Shown: positions 1 to 7,493, counted from the stretch's first letter. The stretch: DNA of 13,170 nucleotides from Rhodanobacteraceae bacterium (GCA_025928735.1 JAICIW010000025.1:1-13170); one strand, 5' to 3'. Made by a program: numbers and translations. Notes: a model not told the origin generated them from the letters alone.

Positions 1-1796
1 AGTACCAGACCGCCGGGCGGAAGCGGTTCGGAAGGGTGGTCGGTGTCCTTCGGCCAGGTGAACTTGGTCGAGATCACCGCACCGATGCCGACGCTGGAGG
101 CAAAATCCTTCCCGCCGTCGCTCAGTTCGACATGGTCGCCGGCATAGCTGCTGCGATCGCCCATCAACGCCTTCATGGACTTGCCTTTGCTGCGCACTTG
201 CCAGGAGGAGGTTGGGTCCGAAGCCGGATATTGGTCGGTAGCGGGCAGGTTGTGGAATGCAAATGCAGTGCCGCAGGGACACAGTTCGACCACCGCATTG
301 CGGTTGGCGGCGTGGGCGGCTTCGTGGATCGCCTTCCAGAAGTCGGCCAGCTTCTCGCAGGATTCTTCCGGGCGCGCATGGTGGTGCGCAGGGTTGTAGC
401 AGGGCGCAACCGCGTTCAGGTACTGACCATCGAACTTGATCCCGTCGAAGCCCCAATCACCGATGATCTTTTTCACCAGCGCGACGTAGTAGTCGACGGT
501 GGGCCGATAGGCCGGGCATTGGGTGAATGCATTCCACCAACTGATCTTCTGAACCGATCCGTTCTTGTCGAGCAGCAACATTTCGGGATGATCGTGCAGG
601 ATGTCGCTGCCCGGGTCGGCCGCCAAGGGCGCCAGCCAGAGGCGCGGCCGCAGGCCCGCGTCCTTGATCGCGCGCACGAAGGCACGCATGTCTTCCTCAC
701 CACGCGGAAACTTGCGCGGGTCGAGTCGCCAGTCGCCCTCGTTGGTTTGCCAGCCATCATCGATGACGGCCCAGCCGAAGCCTAGATCGCGCACCTTTGG
801 CAGGGTCGCCAGCACCTGTTCACGGGTGAAATCGCGCCCGTAGCCCCAGGCGCACCACACCGGTGCAAACGCCGCCTCGGGCGCGATCGGCGCGATCAGT
901 CCCTGCTCCGCCATGAAGGCGCGATAGCGCTGCAATGGCGTGAAGTGATCGCCCTGGTGCAGGCACAGATATGTATGTTCGGTGGCCAACGTTTCACCCG
1001 GTGCAAGCGTGGCCGCATGCATGGATTCAACCGCAATGGCCGCACCCCTCCGGGTTTTGCGTACCGGCAGGTCGAGCAGGCGAGCCACAGGCTCCAGGTG
1101 ACCAACGGCCACTCCGGCGTCGCGGCGCCAGAGATCGGCAACCGGCGTGCCGCCGCCGTAATCCGACGCGTCCATTCCGAGCGTGTTGCGCTGATCGAAC
1201 CCTTTCCCTACAGGCTGCACCCAGTCTCGCCGGTCTTCGTGCGTGGTCCCCGAAAAACTCCAGAAGCCACCAGGCGCATCGGGCAATTCGTGTGCGACGT
1301 TGCGCCAGCCGTTCACCAGCAGGGCTTGCGCGCCTTGGTTGCGATATTCCACCCGCATCACCGCCATATCGGGATGACGATCGAACGCGATGATTTCGAC
1401 CACCTTCTCGACCGCGCCGTCGGATCGCCCAGTGACGACATGGCGCGTTCCGCGCCCGTGTCGCGGATCGTCGACCGATTCGACAGTGTGTCCGGTGAGG
1501 GCGAAGTCGGCCAATTCGCCGTCCTTGCACAACAGGCTTTCGCTGGCGTGGTGACTGGTCAAGGCATGACCATCCCTGAACAACCGCGTGTGCAGCCGGC
1601 CATTGAAATCGATCGCCAAATTGCCGCTCGCGACCAGCACCCGGCCGCCTTCCAAGCCGGCCAGCGCAGGTCGGCCGCTGGATGATGGAGGCGTGCCGCG
1701 GCGCATGGAAGACTTGCGGGCCCAGGCCGGCAAAGCTGCCCAGGCGGTCATGCCCGCGGCGAATTTGAGAAGGTTGCGGCGTCCCAAATGTGGCAT
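1..1796 (-). CDS. GH36-like alpha-galactosidase, Tat-exported (3' end cut by window edge)
   Basis: The frame is open from the ATG at 1796 down to base 1 (598 codons, no stop in the window), so the C-terminus is missing. The N-terminus has a twin-arginine signal (GRRNLLKFAAG, then a hydrophobic stretch and an AWA cleavage site near residue 27). Residues about 45-300 form the beta-rich N-terminal region expected of GH36. A TIM-barrel segment follows, with DDGWQ at 346-350, LWLAP, and GIKFDGQ, in which D456 is the likely nucleophile. D527 in the SDPTSSW segment is a candidate acid/base. GGGAG ends seven bases before the ATG and supports this start. Clan GH-D enzymes release terminal alpha-linked galactose; GH36 also contains alpha-N-acetylgalactosaminidases, and substrate cannot be decided here. 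Export fits with the neighbouring TonB-dependent receptor and secreted amidohydrolase. Membership of the melibiase superfamily is likely; the exact GH family is less certain. Confidence 0.85.
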   Translation of the reverse strand, partial: MPHLGRRNLLKFAAGMTAWAALPAWARKSSMRRGTPPSSSGRPALAGLEGGRVLVASGNLAIDFNGRLHTRLFRDGHALTSHHASESLLCKDGELADFALTGHTVESVDDPRHGRGTRHVVTGRSDGAVEKVVEIIAFDRHPDMAVMRVEYRNQGAQALLVNGWRNVAHELPDAPGGFWSFSGTTHEDRRDWVQPVGKGFDQRNTLGMDASDYGGGTPVADLWRRDAGVAVGHLEPVARLLDLPVRKTRRGAAIAVESMHAATLAPGETLATEHTYLCLHQGDHFTPLQRYRAFMAEQGLIAPIAPEAAFAPVWCAWGYGRDFTREQVLATLPKVRDLGFGWAVIDDGWQTNEGDWRLDPRKFPRGEEDMRAFVRAIKDAGLRPRLWLAPLAADPGSDILHDHPEMLLLDKNGSVQKISWWNAFTQCPAYRPTVDYYVALVKKIIGDWGFDGIKFDGQYLNAVAPCYNPAHHHARPEESCEKLADFWKAIHEAAHAANRNAVVELCPCGTAFAFHNLPATDQYPASDPTSSWQVRSKGKSMKALMGDRSSYAGDHVELSDGGKDFASSVGIGAVISTKFTWPKDTDHPSEPLPPGGLV

Positions 1797-1825
1797 CCAG
1801 GCGCTCCCAAGTATCAGACATTCCC

Positions 1826-1854
1826 ATTCTGCGCCATACGTTCGGTTTGTGCAA
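1826..1854 (-). promoter_or_regulatory. Possible sigma-70 promoter of the alpha-galactosidase gene
   Basis: On the minus strand TTGCAC (1854-1849) is followed after 17 bases by CAGAAT (1831-1826). That gives partial matches to both sigma-70 boxes at ideal spacing, with a start site near 1819, 23 bases before the ATG. The -35 box lies between two TTCG-type operator candidates. This was found by eye only. Confidence 0.3.
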
Positions 1855-1890
1855 TCGATATGTTTCGTTTAGTGTATGCATAGTTTCGTT
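1841..1890. promoter_or_regulatory. Candidate DeoR-family operator array between alpha-galactosidase and amidohydrolase genes
   Basis: TTCGGTT (1841-1847), TTTCGTT (1863-1869) and TTTCGTT (1884-1890) lie on the same strand, with their TTCG cores 23 and 21 bp apart, about two helical turns. The middle copy is part of TATGTTTCGTT (1859-1869). That 11-mer recurs inverted at 3838-3848, upstream of the DeoR and receptor genes. AgaR-type DeoR regulators are known to bind repeated TTTCRTTT-like sequences. The array lies just upstream of the amidohydrolase start and covers the predicted alpha-galactosidase -35 box, so repression of both genes is the natural inference. Confidence 0.5.
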
Positions 1891-1907
1891 ACGCGAGGCT
1901 CAGCGAT

Positions 1908-3002
1908 ATGTCGACCGTGATCCGTGCTCTGCTGCTGGCGTTGTTCGCCTTGCCTGCATTGGCCTCGCCTCCCGTAGCGAATACGTCCTACGACTTGGCC
2001 GACTTCGCGCACGTACGCAAGTTCGACGCCCACGTACACGCGAACACCGATTCCCCCGCGTTTCTCGAGCAGGCCCGGGCCGACGGATTCGAATTGCTGT
2101 CGATCAACGTCGACTATCCCGATTTCCCGCCTGCCGACCGGCAACGCGATATCGCCTTGGCATTGGCTGCACGCGATCCCGCACGATTCCACTGGGCAAC
2201 CACGTTTTCCATGCGGGGATTCGGGGACCCGGGCTGGCTGGAGCGTGTCGAGGCTCGTTTGGAGGCGGACGTGGCGCGTGGCGCGCGCGGGGTAAAGATC
2301 TGGAAGAACGTCGGCATGATCGAAAAGGACGCCGACGGCAAGTTGATCATGCTGGACGATCCGAGGCTCGCCCCGGTGGCGGAGACCGTGCAGCGCCTTG
2401 GCGTGGCGCTGATCGACCACCAGGGCGAGCCTTACAATTGCTGGCTGCCCCTGTCGGAAATGACGACGGACAACGATCGCGAATACTTTCGCCATCACCC
2501 CGAATACCACGCCTGGCTGCACCCCGAGATGCCACGCTACGAAACGCTGATGGCCGCGCGCGACCGCTTCGTCGAAGCCCATCCGCACTTGCGTTTCGTC
2601 GGCGCCCACATGGCCAGCCTCGAATGGAGCGTCGACCGGCTTGCCGAATTCCTTGACCGGCACCCCAATGCCACGGTCGATCTCGCGGCGCGCATGAGCC
2701 AGGTGCAATACCAGTCATTGCGGGATTACAACCGGGTCCGCGACTTCTTCATCTACTATCAGGACCGGCTGCTTTACGGAAGCGACCTGACGCACAACCC
2801 GGCCGTCAACGACGAGGCGTTTCGCCGCGAGGCCCACGCCTTCTGGATGTCCGACTGGCGCTATCTTGCGACCGGCACGACGCAGCGCATCGATGACCTG
2901 GACGCGGAGGTGCCCGGATTGCGTCTGCCGCGCTCGGTCATCGACAAAATCTACTACCGCAATGCCGTGCGCGTGTTCGGCCTCGACGGAACTCGCGACT
3001 AG
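1908..3002 (+). CDS. Secreted amidohydrolase-2 family metal-dependent hydrolase
   Basis: This is a 364-residue protein. Residues 1-20 form a Sec signal peptide ending ALAS. The mature protein has the amidohydrolase_2 TIM-barrel pattern: DAHVHAN with metal-ligand candidates H42 and H44, K130 in GVKIWKN, H171 in ALIDHQGEPYN, H234 in FVGAHMAS, and the late-barrel aspartate D293 in LYGSDLT. All expected ligands are present, so the enzyme is probably active. The family includes decarboxylases, sugar-lactone lactonases and other C-O or C-N hydrolases; the substrate is not evident. GCGAGG at 1893-1898, nine bases before the ATG, supports the start. It diverges from the alpha-galactosidase gene across a shared candidate operator array and converges on the DeoR gene, with the two stop codons overlapping. 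A periplasmic role in processing the imported glycan is an inference. Confidence 0.85.
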   Translation: MSTVIRALLLALFALPALASPPVANTSYDLADFAHVRKFDAHVHANTDSPAFLEQARADGFELLSINVDYPDFPPADRQRDIALALAARDPARFHWATTFSMRGFGDPGWLERVEARLEADVARGARGVKIWKNVGMIEKDADGKLIMLDDPRLAPVAETVQRLGVALIDHQGEPYNCWLPLSEMTTDNDREYFRHHPEYHAWLHPEMPRYETLMAARDRFVEAHPHLRFVGAHMASLEWSVDRLAEFLDRHPNATVDLAARMSQVQYQSLRDYNRVRDFFIYYQDRLLYGSDLTHNPAVNDEAFRREAHAFWMSDWRYLATGTTQRIDDLDAEVPGLRLPRSVIDKIYYRNAVRVFGLDGTRD

Positions 3003-3778
3003 GCCAACAGCAGTTCGAATCCCACATCCTGGCTGGCTTGACGAATGTCTTCCGGGGCATCCCTGTCGGTGATCAGCATGTCCAGCCCGGAGATCGGGAG
3101 GATCCGGTGCAGGCAGACCCGCCCGAACTTGGAGCTGTCGGTGATGGCGATGACCTTGCCCGCCGCCTCGACCATTTTCCGGTTGAGGGTTGCTTCCGGC
3201 TCGTAGTGCGTCGTGATGCCGCGCTCGAGATCGAAGCCGTCCACGCCGAGAAACAACATGTCCACCTGCAGCGCATCGAGGGCCTCAACAGTCAACCCCC
3301 CATAGAACGCCATGTTCTTGCGGCGCAGCTCGCCACCCAGCATGACGATCTTGATCGCCTGCCTGGACGACAACGCCGACAGCACGCCGAAATCGTTGGT
3401 GACGACCGTGATATCGAGGTTGGGCAAGGCCTCGGCAAGCTGTATGCCGGTCGTACCCGAGTCGATGACGATGGTGTTGCCCGCCTCCACAAGCTCCGCT
3501 GCACGCTTGCCAATGCGACGCTTGTCATCCAGGTGGACCACGCGCTTGACTTCGTAAGCCGGCTCGGCCTGCACGCCCCCGATCGCGTTGCTGTCGATGG
3601 CACCGCCGTAGGCGCGAGTCATGACGCCGCGTGCGGCAAGGTAGCGCAGGTCTTTGCGCACCGTCTGCACGCTTACACCGAAACGTCGCGCCAACGATGC
3701 AACCTGGACGCTTCCCTGCTTGTGGACCAGCTCGCTGATTCGCAGACGGCGCTGGCTGGTATCGCGTGTGGCTGGCAT
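2999..3778 (-). CDS. DeoR/AgaR-family transcriptional repressor
   Basis: This 259-residue protein has the usual DeoR-family length. The N-terminal winged helix-turn-helix spans about 10-60, with the recognition segment SVQTVRKDLRYL and the AYGGA wing. The C-terminal DeoR sensor domain has the sugar-phosphate pocket motifs IDSGTT (105-110), VTND (126-129), LGGE (147-150), GVDGFD (178-183), LNRKM (198-202) and TDSSKFG (213-219). Members of this family usually repress sugar catabolism genes until a phosphorylated intermediate binds. AGGGAGGGG just before the ATG is a strong ribosome binding site. The gene lies between an exported glycosidase/amidohydrolase pair and a TonB-dependent receptor. A TTTCGCTA/TAACGAAA palindrome upstream of it suggests autoregulation and control of the receptor. 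The signal sugar is unknown; GalNAc or galactose derivatives are guesses from the GH36 neighbour. Confidence 0.93.
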   Translation of the reverse strand: MPATRDTSQRRLRISELVHKQGSVQVASLARRFGVSVQTVRKDLRYLAARGVMTRAYGGAIDSNAIGGVQAEPAYEVKRVVHLDDKRRIGKRAAELVEAGNTIVIDSGTTGIQLAEALPNLDITVVTNDFGVLSALSSRQAIKIVMLGGELRRKNMAFYGGLTVEALDALQVDMLFLGVDGFDLERGITTHYEPEATLNRKMVEAAGKVIAITDSSKFGRVCLHRILPISGLDMLITDRDAPEDIRQASQDVGFELLLA

Positions 3779-3811
3779 GGCCCCTCCCTATCAACGTGCA
3801 GTATGCGATAG

Positions 3812-3875
3812 TTCGTTGTATTTCGCTATTGATGCATAACGAAACATAGTGTAGGCTGCGTTCTGTTTCGCAACA
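3812..3875. promoter_or_regulatory. Candidate DeoR operator region between repressor and receptor genes
   Basis: The core is an imperfect palindrome, TTTCGCTA (3821-3828), eight bases, TAACGAAA (3837-3844), with 7 of 8 bases matching. TTCGTT at 3812-3817 and TGTTTCGCAACA at 3864-3875 are additional related half-sites. AACGAAACATA (3838-3848) is the exact reverse complement of the 11-mer at 1859-1869. The palindrome overlaps the predicted receptor promoter, so bound repressor would block polymerase. Confidence 0.55.
3829..3857 (+). promoter_or_regulatory. Possible sigma-70 promoter of the TonB-dependent receptor gene
   Basis: TTGATG (3829-3834) and TAGGCT (3852-3857) are 17 bases apart, a fair match for a -35 and a poor one for a -10. 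The spacer holds the right arm of the candidate DeoR operator. A start site near 3864 would give a leader of about 45 bases before the GGGGAAG ribosome binding site. Confidence 0.35.
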
Positions 3876-3908
3876 GGTCCTCGTCCGCGCATATTTTGGG
3901 GAAGAACC

Positions 3909-6815
3909 ATGAAGATCGCCTGCCTGCAACAAAAAACGCTCGTCTGCGGCATTGCTTTCGCTTTCCTGGCTCCCGGTGTTGGATTGGCGCAAGGACAGCA
4001 AGCCGAAGATCCTGCATCGGTTCCTGCAACCGCTTCGACAAGCGGCGCGCAGGACGACGTTTCGAAAAAGGGCAATGACGACATTGCCACCCTGGGTACG
4101 ATCCAGGTCACCGGAGTCCGCGCCAGCCTCGTGCGTTCGGTGGGGCTGAAGCGCAACGCATCCACCGTGCAGGACTCGATCACCGCATTGGAACTGGGCA
4201 AGTTCCCGGACGACAACGTGGCCGACGCCCTGAGCCACATTACCGGCGTCGCCATCTCGCGCACCGCCGGGGGAGAAGGGCAGAAAGTCAGCGTGCGCGG
4301 CCTGGGGCCCGAATACACGCTGACCACGTTCAACAATCGGATCCTCGCGACGGACGGCGCCGGCCGCGACTTCGCCTTCGACGTGCTTCCGGCCGATGTC
4401 ATCAGCGGCGCCGACGTGATCAAGGGCGCGGAAGCATCACTGACCGAGGGCGCCATCGGCGGTCTGATCAACCTGCGCTCGGGAAGCGCCTTCGACCGGT
4501 CCGGCCAGCGTGGCACGGTGCGCCTGGAGGGCGACCACAACCAGATGTCGGAACTCAACGGGCACAAGCTGTCCGCGGCGTACAGCAACACCTTTGCCAA
4601 CGACACGTTCGGTGTCATGGCCGGCCTCGTCTACGCCAAACGCCACGACCGCACCGACGTGGCCGGCAACGATGGCGGTTGGACCCGCAATCCAGACCCC
4701 AACGATCCGAGTTGGTTTGGCAACGCCTGGGGCGGAAATATCGACCCCAACGGAAACGGTCAACTGGATCCGGACGAGTACGGTTTGATCGCCCCCGGAC
4801 AATTCCGTGTCGGCTCGATCCTCGAAGACAAGAAGCGCCTCGCCTTGTCGGGCAGCCTCGAATGGCGGCCGACCGATTCGCTGCGCGTGAAGGTGGACGG
4901 CCTCAAGACGCGCCTGAATTCACCGCAGATCGGATATCAGCAGTCGTTTTATCCGCTGTTTTCCCCCGGCCGCTGGTCCGACATCACGGTACAGGACGGC
5001 ATCGTCACCGGGCTCACCCTGGACAACCCGGATCCGGAATTGCGGCTCAACCCGGAGCTGTTGAACATGACCAATTTCCGCGTGGTGGACACCGCGCTGT
5101 TCGGCGCCAACGTGGCCTGGCAGGTGACGCCCGACTTCAGCCTCGTCGGCGACGCGTACCGTTCGACCTCGCGCCGGCACTCGGGGGGTCAGGACAGTTA
5201 CGTGGTCCTGCGCATGAACCAGCCCAACGTCACCCGCATCGAACTGACCGGTGACAGGGTGCCTGACGTCACCACCACGTTCGACGACGGTCGAGACCTG
5301 AGTTCAGGCTTGGCCAATGGCGAATTCGGCCCGTCCGACTTCAACACCCATTACTTCCAGCTCGGTGGCGACAACATCGACGACCGCATCAACGGCGCGT
5401 CGCTCGGCGGCAATCTGTTCGTCGACAAATTCCACGTCGACAACCTGAAGTTCGGCATCAACTTCACCGACCGGCGCAAGACACGCGACCTGGTCGACAA
5501 CACCTTCACAGGTGGTGCCGACTATTACTCGGGCCAATATGCGATCAACGTGGAAGATCTTGGCGGCAACGTCTTGTCGCACAGGTTCACCCTGCCCAAC
5601 TTCATGAGCGGCGTGCACTCGAGCTTCCCGCGCAGTTTCATGGCCTTCGACATACAGGGATACCTGGCAGCGTTGCGCGCCTACGACGGCAAGCCTCGCC
5701 CGGGTGGCGGCGTCTACGACTTCAGCGCCGCCGCGCCCGAATGGAATCCGCTGCAGAGCTATCGCGTTTCCGAGCGAACCGTCAGCACCTATTTGCAGGC
5801 AGACATGTCGGGGGAACGCTGGGATGGCAATATCGGCGTGCGTCTGGTCAAGACCGATACCACCTCCCAGGCATGGGACGCCAAGATCCTGAGCATCACG
5901 GAGAACGGGGCGTTCAATTACACGGCGAAATACGCCGATCCGACCCCGATCGTGCAGGAGGGCAACTATACCTACCTGTTGCCCTCGGCAAATTTCGTCT
6001 GGCACTTCACCGACAAGTTGCAGTTGCGCCTCGGCGCAGCGAAGACGATGGCGCGCCCCTCGGTCGAACAGCTGGCGCCAACCAGCACGACCCAAAGTGT
6101 CTCGTGGGGCGAGTTCACCCAGGTGTTCGGTGGCAACGTCGACCTCAAACCCTACAGCGCGCGCCAGGGCGACGCATCGCTGGAGTGGTACTTCGACGAC
6201 AAGTCCATCTTCAACCTCGCCGTGTTCCAGAAGCACATCGAAAACCAGATCACCACCAGCTTCGAGTCGGGCCAAGACATCGGGGTCGGTCCGATCCTGG
6301 ATCCGAACGGCAACCCCCTCACGAGTGGCCCCACCCTGTTCAACGTGGTTCGCCCGATCAACGGCGACTATGCAAAGGTGCATGGCGTCGAGGTCGGTCT
6401 GCAGCACTTCTGGAAGAGTGGCTTTGGATTCCGGATGCAATACACCCGCAACTGGTCGAAGAGCTGGGTCGATGGCCAGGAGCGTCCGCTGGAAGGCATC
6501 GCCCCATCCGTGTACTCGGCGAGCCTGATGTACGAGAAGGGACCATGGTCGATTGGCGCCACCGCAGACCATACCAACGGTTTCGTGACCGCGATCGGGG
6601 TGCTGGGCGACGGCTACAACGAGCTTTCCGACCCGCTTACCTGGGTGACCGCACACGTTTCGTACGAAATCAACGACCAGTTCAGCATCTCGCTCGAAGG
6701 ACAGAACCTGCTCGATGAGGCGCAGACATACAGCATCAATGGGAATCCACTGCTGTCTGACGGCTACTATCGTTACGGACGCTCGGTGACGCTGGGCGTC
6801 AGGTTCAAGTTTTAG
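3909..6815 (+). CDS. TonB-dependent outer-membrane receptor, Xanthomonas/Caulobacter carbohydrate type
   Basis: This is a 968-residue receptor. Residues 1-28 are a Sec signal peptide ending GLAQ. A TonB-box-like segment, GTIQVTGVRAS, lies at 63-73. The plug domain spans about 80-190 and includes ALELGKFPDDNVADAL, the ISRTAGGEGQKVSVRGLG segment, and VIKGAEASLTEGAIGG. The remaining roughly 750 residues are beta-barrel, ending in LGVRFKF, the terminal aromatic that BAM recognises. Plug wording and length match the TIGR01782 (TonB-Xanth-Caul) class, members of which import oligosaccharides through the outer membrane using TonB-ExbBD energy. Residues 279-290 (DPNGNGQLDPDE) form a complete EF-hand calcium loop. 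GGGGAAG five bases before the ATG sets the start. The gene diverges from the DeoR gene across a palindromic operator. The ligand is unknown; an alpha-galactosylated glycan is inferred from the glycosidase neighbour. Confidence 0.95.
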   Translation: MKIACLQQKTLVCGIAFAFLAPGVGLAQGQQAEDPASVPATASTSGAQDDVSKKGNDDIATLGTIQVTGVRASLVRSVGLKRNASTVQDSITALELGKFPDDNVADALSHITGVAISRTAGGEGQKVSVRGLGPEYTLTTFNNRILATDGAGRDFAFDVLPADVISGADVIKGAEASLTEGAIGGLINLRSGSAFDRSGQRGTVRLEGDHNQMSELNGHKLSAAYSNTFANDTFGVMAGLVYAKRHDRTDVAGNDGGWTRNPDPNDPSWFGNAWGGNIDPNGNGQLDPDEYGLIAPGQFRVGSILEDKKRLALSGSLEWRPTDSLRVKVDGLKTRLNSPQIGYQQSFYPLFSPGRWSDITVQDGIVTGLTLDNPDPELRLNPELLNMTNFRVVDTALFGANVAWQVTPDFSLVGDAYRSTSRRHSGGQDSYVVLRMNQPNVTRIELTGDRVPDVTTTFDDGRDLSSGLANGEFGPSDFNTHYFQLGGDNIDDRINGASLGGNLFVDKFHVDNLKFGINFTDRRKTRDLVDNTFTGGADYYSGQYAINVEDLGGNVLSHRFTLPNFMSGVHSSFPRSFMAFDIQGYLAALRAYDGKPRPGGGVYDFSAAAPEWNPLQSYRVSERTVSTYLQADMSGERWDGNIGVRLVKTDTTSQAWDAKILSITENGAFNYTAKYADPTPIVQEGNYTYLLPSANFVWHFTDKLQLRLGAAKTMARPSVEQLAPTSTTQSVSWGEFTQVFGGNVDLKPYSARQGDASLEWYFDDKSIFNLAVFQKHIENQITTSFESGQDIGVGPILDPNGNPLTSGPTLFNVVRPINGDYAKVHGVEVGLQHFWKSGFGFRMQYTRNWSKSWVDGQERPLEGIAPSVYSASLMYEKGPWSIGATADHTNGFVTAIGVLGDGYNELSDPLTWVTAHVSYEINDQFSISLEGQNLLDEAQTYSINGNPLLSDGYYRYGRSVTLGVRFKF

Positions 6816-7040
6816 CGCTATCCGCGAAGCAGTAGTTTCGATGCGGACGGAAATCGGCACGGGAGAGGCATGCCATGGCAAATGGCAGTCTTGCCAGACC
6901 CGTAGGTAGCCTGCCTTGGCCGGATCCAGCTGATCATCGCGACGGATTGCTGATGATTAGCCTGCCGAGTGCTGGGTCGCCTGCGGAATGCCGGAATCGC
7001 CGGGTTCCAGCTTCACTGCCGCCGTCACGCGGCACTGCGG

Positions 7041-7066
7041 GGCAGTCCGCCCAAGGTCGGACTGCC
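7041..7066. repeat. Perfect 9-bp hairpin downstream of the receptor gene
   Basis: GGCAGTCCG (7041-7049) and CGGACTGCC (7058-7066) pair perfectly around an eight-base loop. No T-run follows on either strand, so it is not a standard intrinsic terminator. It lies 225 bases past the receptor stop and may be an mRNA-stabilising stem or part of a repeat. Confidence 0.5.
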
Positions 7067-7287
7067 TCAACTGGAATTGTGCTGCCGCATGGCGGTCGTT
7101 GGCAGTGATCTTGCCTGCGAGAGCTGGCGTTCCCTGCGGAGAAATGTTTGACTGACGCCCTGTGGCTGCGAGAGCTGCGCGTGAATCGATGGCAACGTCT
7201 GCAGATGGAGCGATCGCGCGCGCCTGTCGCCCAGAGCCGCAACGGCTCAGCCCGCTGCAGCGCCTTGGAGCCATGAACGTTCCGCGA

Positions 7288-7307
7288 CCAGAACGCCATC
7301 CATGGCC
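7288..7307 (+). repeat. CATGGCC repeat, copy 1
   Basis: CCAGAACGCCATCCATGGCC, with GCCAT/ATGGC able to form a small hairpin. It is one of three related intergenic units around fdxA. The family was not identified. Confidence 0.5.
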
Positions 7308-7332
7308 TGCGGTTTGTTTCTGCGATCATCCC

Positions 7333-7440
7333 TGATCGCTGCTCCGTTCGCGTCGGCGACAACCCTCGCCAGTCGCGCTCCGGGAAGTCCAGAAAGGCCA
7401 CCCATGGCCCGACTTTTCACAACAGCCGCTTCGATTGAAG
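7333..7440 (+). repeat. Degenerate direct repeat upstream of fdxA (contains CATGGCC copy 2)
   Basis: This segment starts with TGATCGCTGC (7333-7342) and holds the CCAGAA...CATGGCC unit at 7389-7409, followed by ACTTTTCACAACAGCCGC. The copy at 7834-7940 starts with the same ten bases, has CATGGCC at almost the same offset (70 versus 69 bases), and continues ACTTCTCACAACGGCTGC. The outer parts match well; the middle has diverged. The two units flank fdxA. Confidence 0.5.
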
Positions 7441-7493
7441 CGCTGTATGTGCGATCATTCGGGATTGAACAGATTGATTGCTACCTGCTCCCA

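Larger units (their letters stand above)
6816..7493. other. Long intergenic stretch without a convincing gene
   Basis: These 678 bases separate the carbohydrate locus from the housekeeping genes. Open frames on both strands have the Arg/Pro/Ser-rich look of non-coding GC-rich DNA. A 77-codon frame at 6875-7108 does have GGGAGAGG six bases before its ATG, but the product resembles nothing known. A minus-strand frame at 6957-7274 reads more like protein near its end and could be a gene remnant. The stretch holds a 9-bp hairpin (7041-7066), a repeated 12-mer CTGCGAGAGCTG (7115-7126 and 7166-7177), and two copies of the CATGGCC repeat that also lies beyond fdxA. No RNA gene was seen. Confidence 0.6.

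Noticed and set aside
1027..1881. A 284-codon minus-strand frame with an ATG at 1881
   Set aside because: The product is Arg-rich and without domains. The neighbouring frame from 1796 encodes the Tat signal and the GH36-like sequence.
1790..2708. Long frames on both strands overlapping the amidohydrolase start
   Set aside because: They lie in other frames of a gene with a signal peptide and intact catalytic motifs, and have no motifs of their own.
6871..6880. TGCCATGGCA palindrome after the receptor gene
   Set aside because: A ten-base palindrome is expected by chance at this scale and nothing else supports a function.
5304..6881. A 525-codon open frame on the minus strand across the receptor gene
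   Set aside because: It lies opposite a clear TonB-dependent receptor, shows no recognisable domain, and is the kind of long antisense frame that GC-rich third positions produce.
6875..7108. A 77-codon frame with a good GGGAGAGG ribosome binding site
   Set aside because: The composition (Pro/Ser/Arg-rich, no domain or signal) is not convincing. It is kept only as a remark in the intergenic entry.
7302..7493. A 64-codon N-terminal extension of fdxA
   Set aside because: Family members start at the MTFVVTDNC position, and the extension runs through intergenic repeat DNA.
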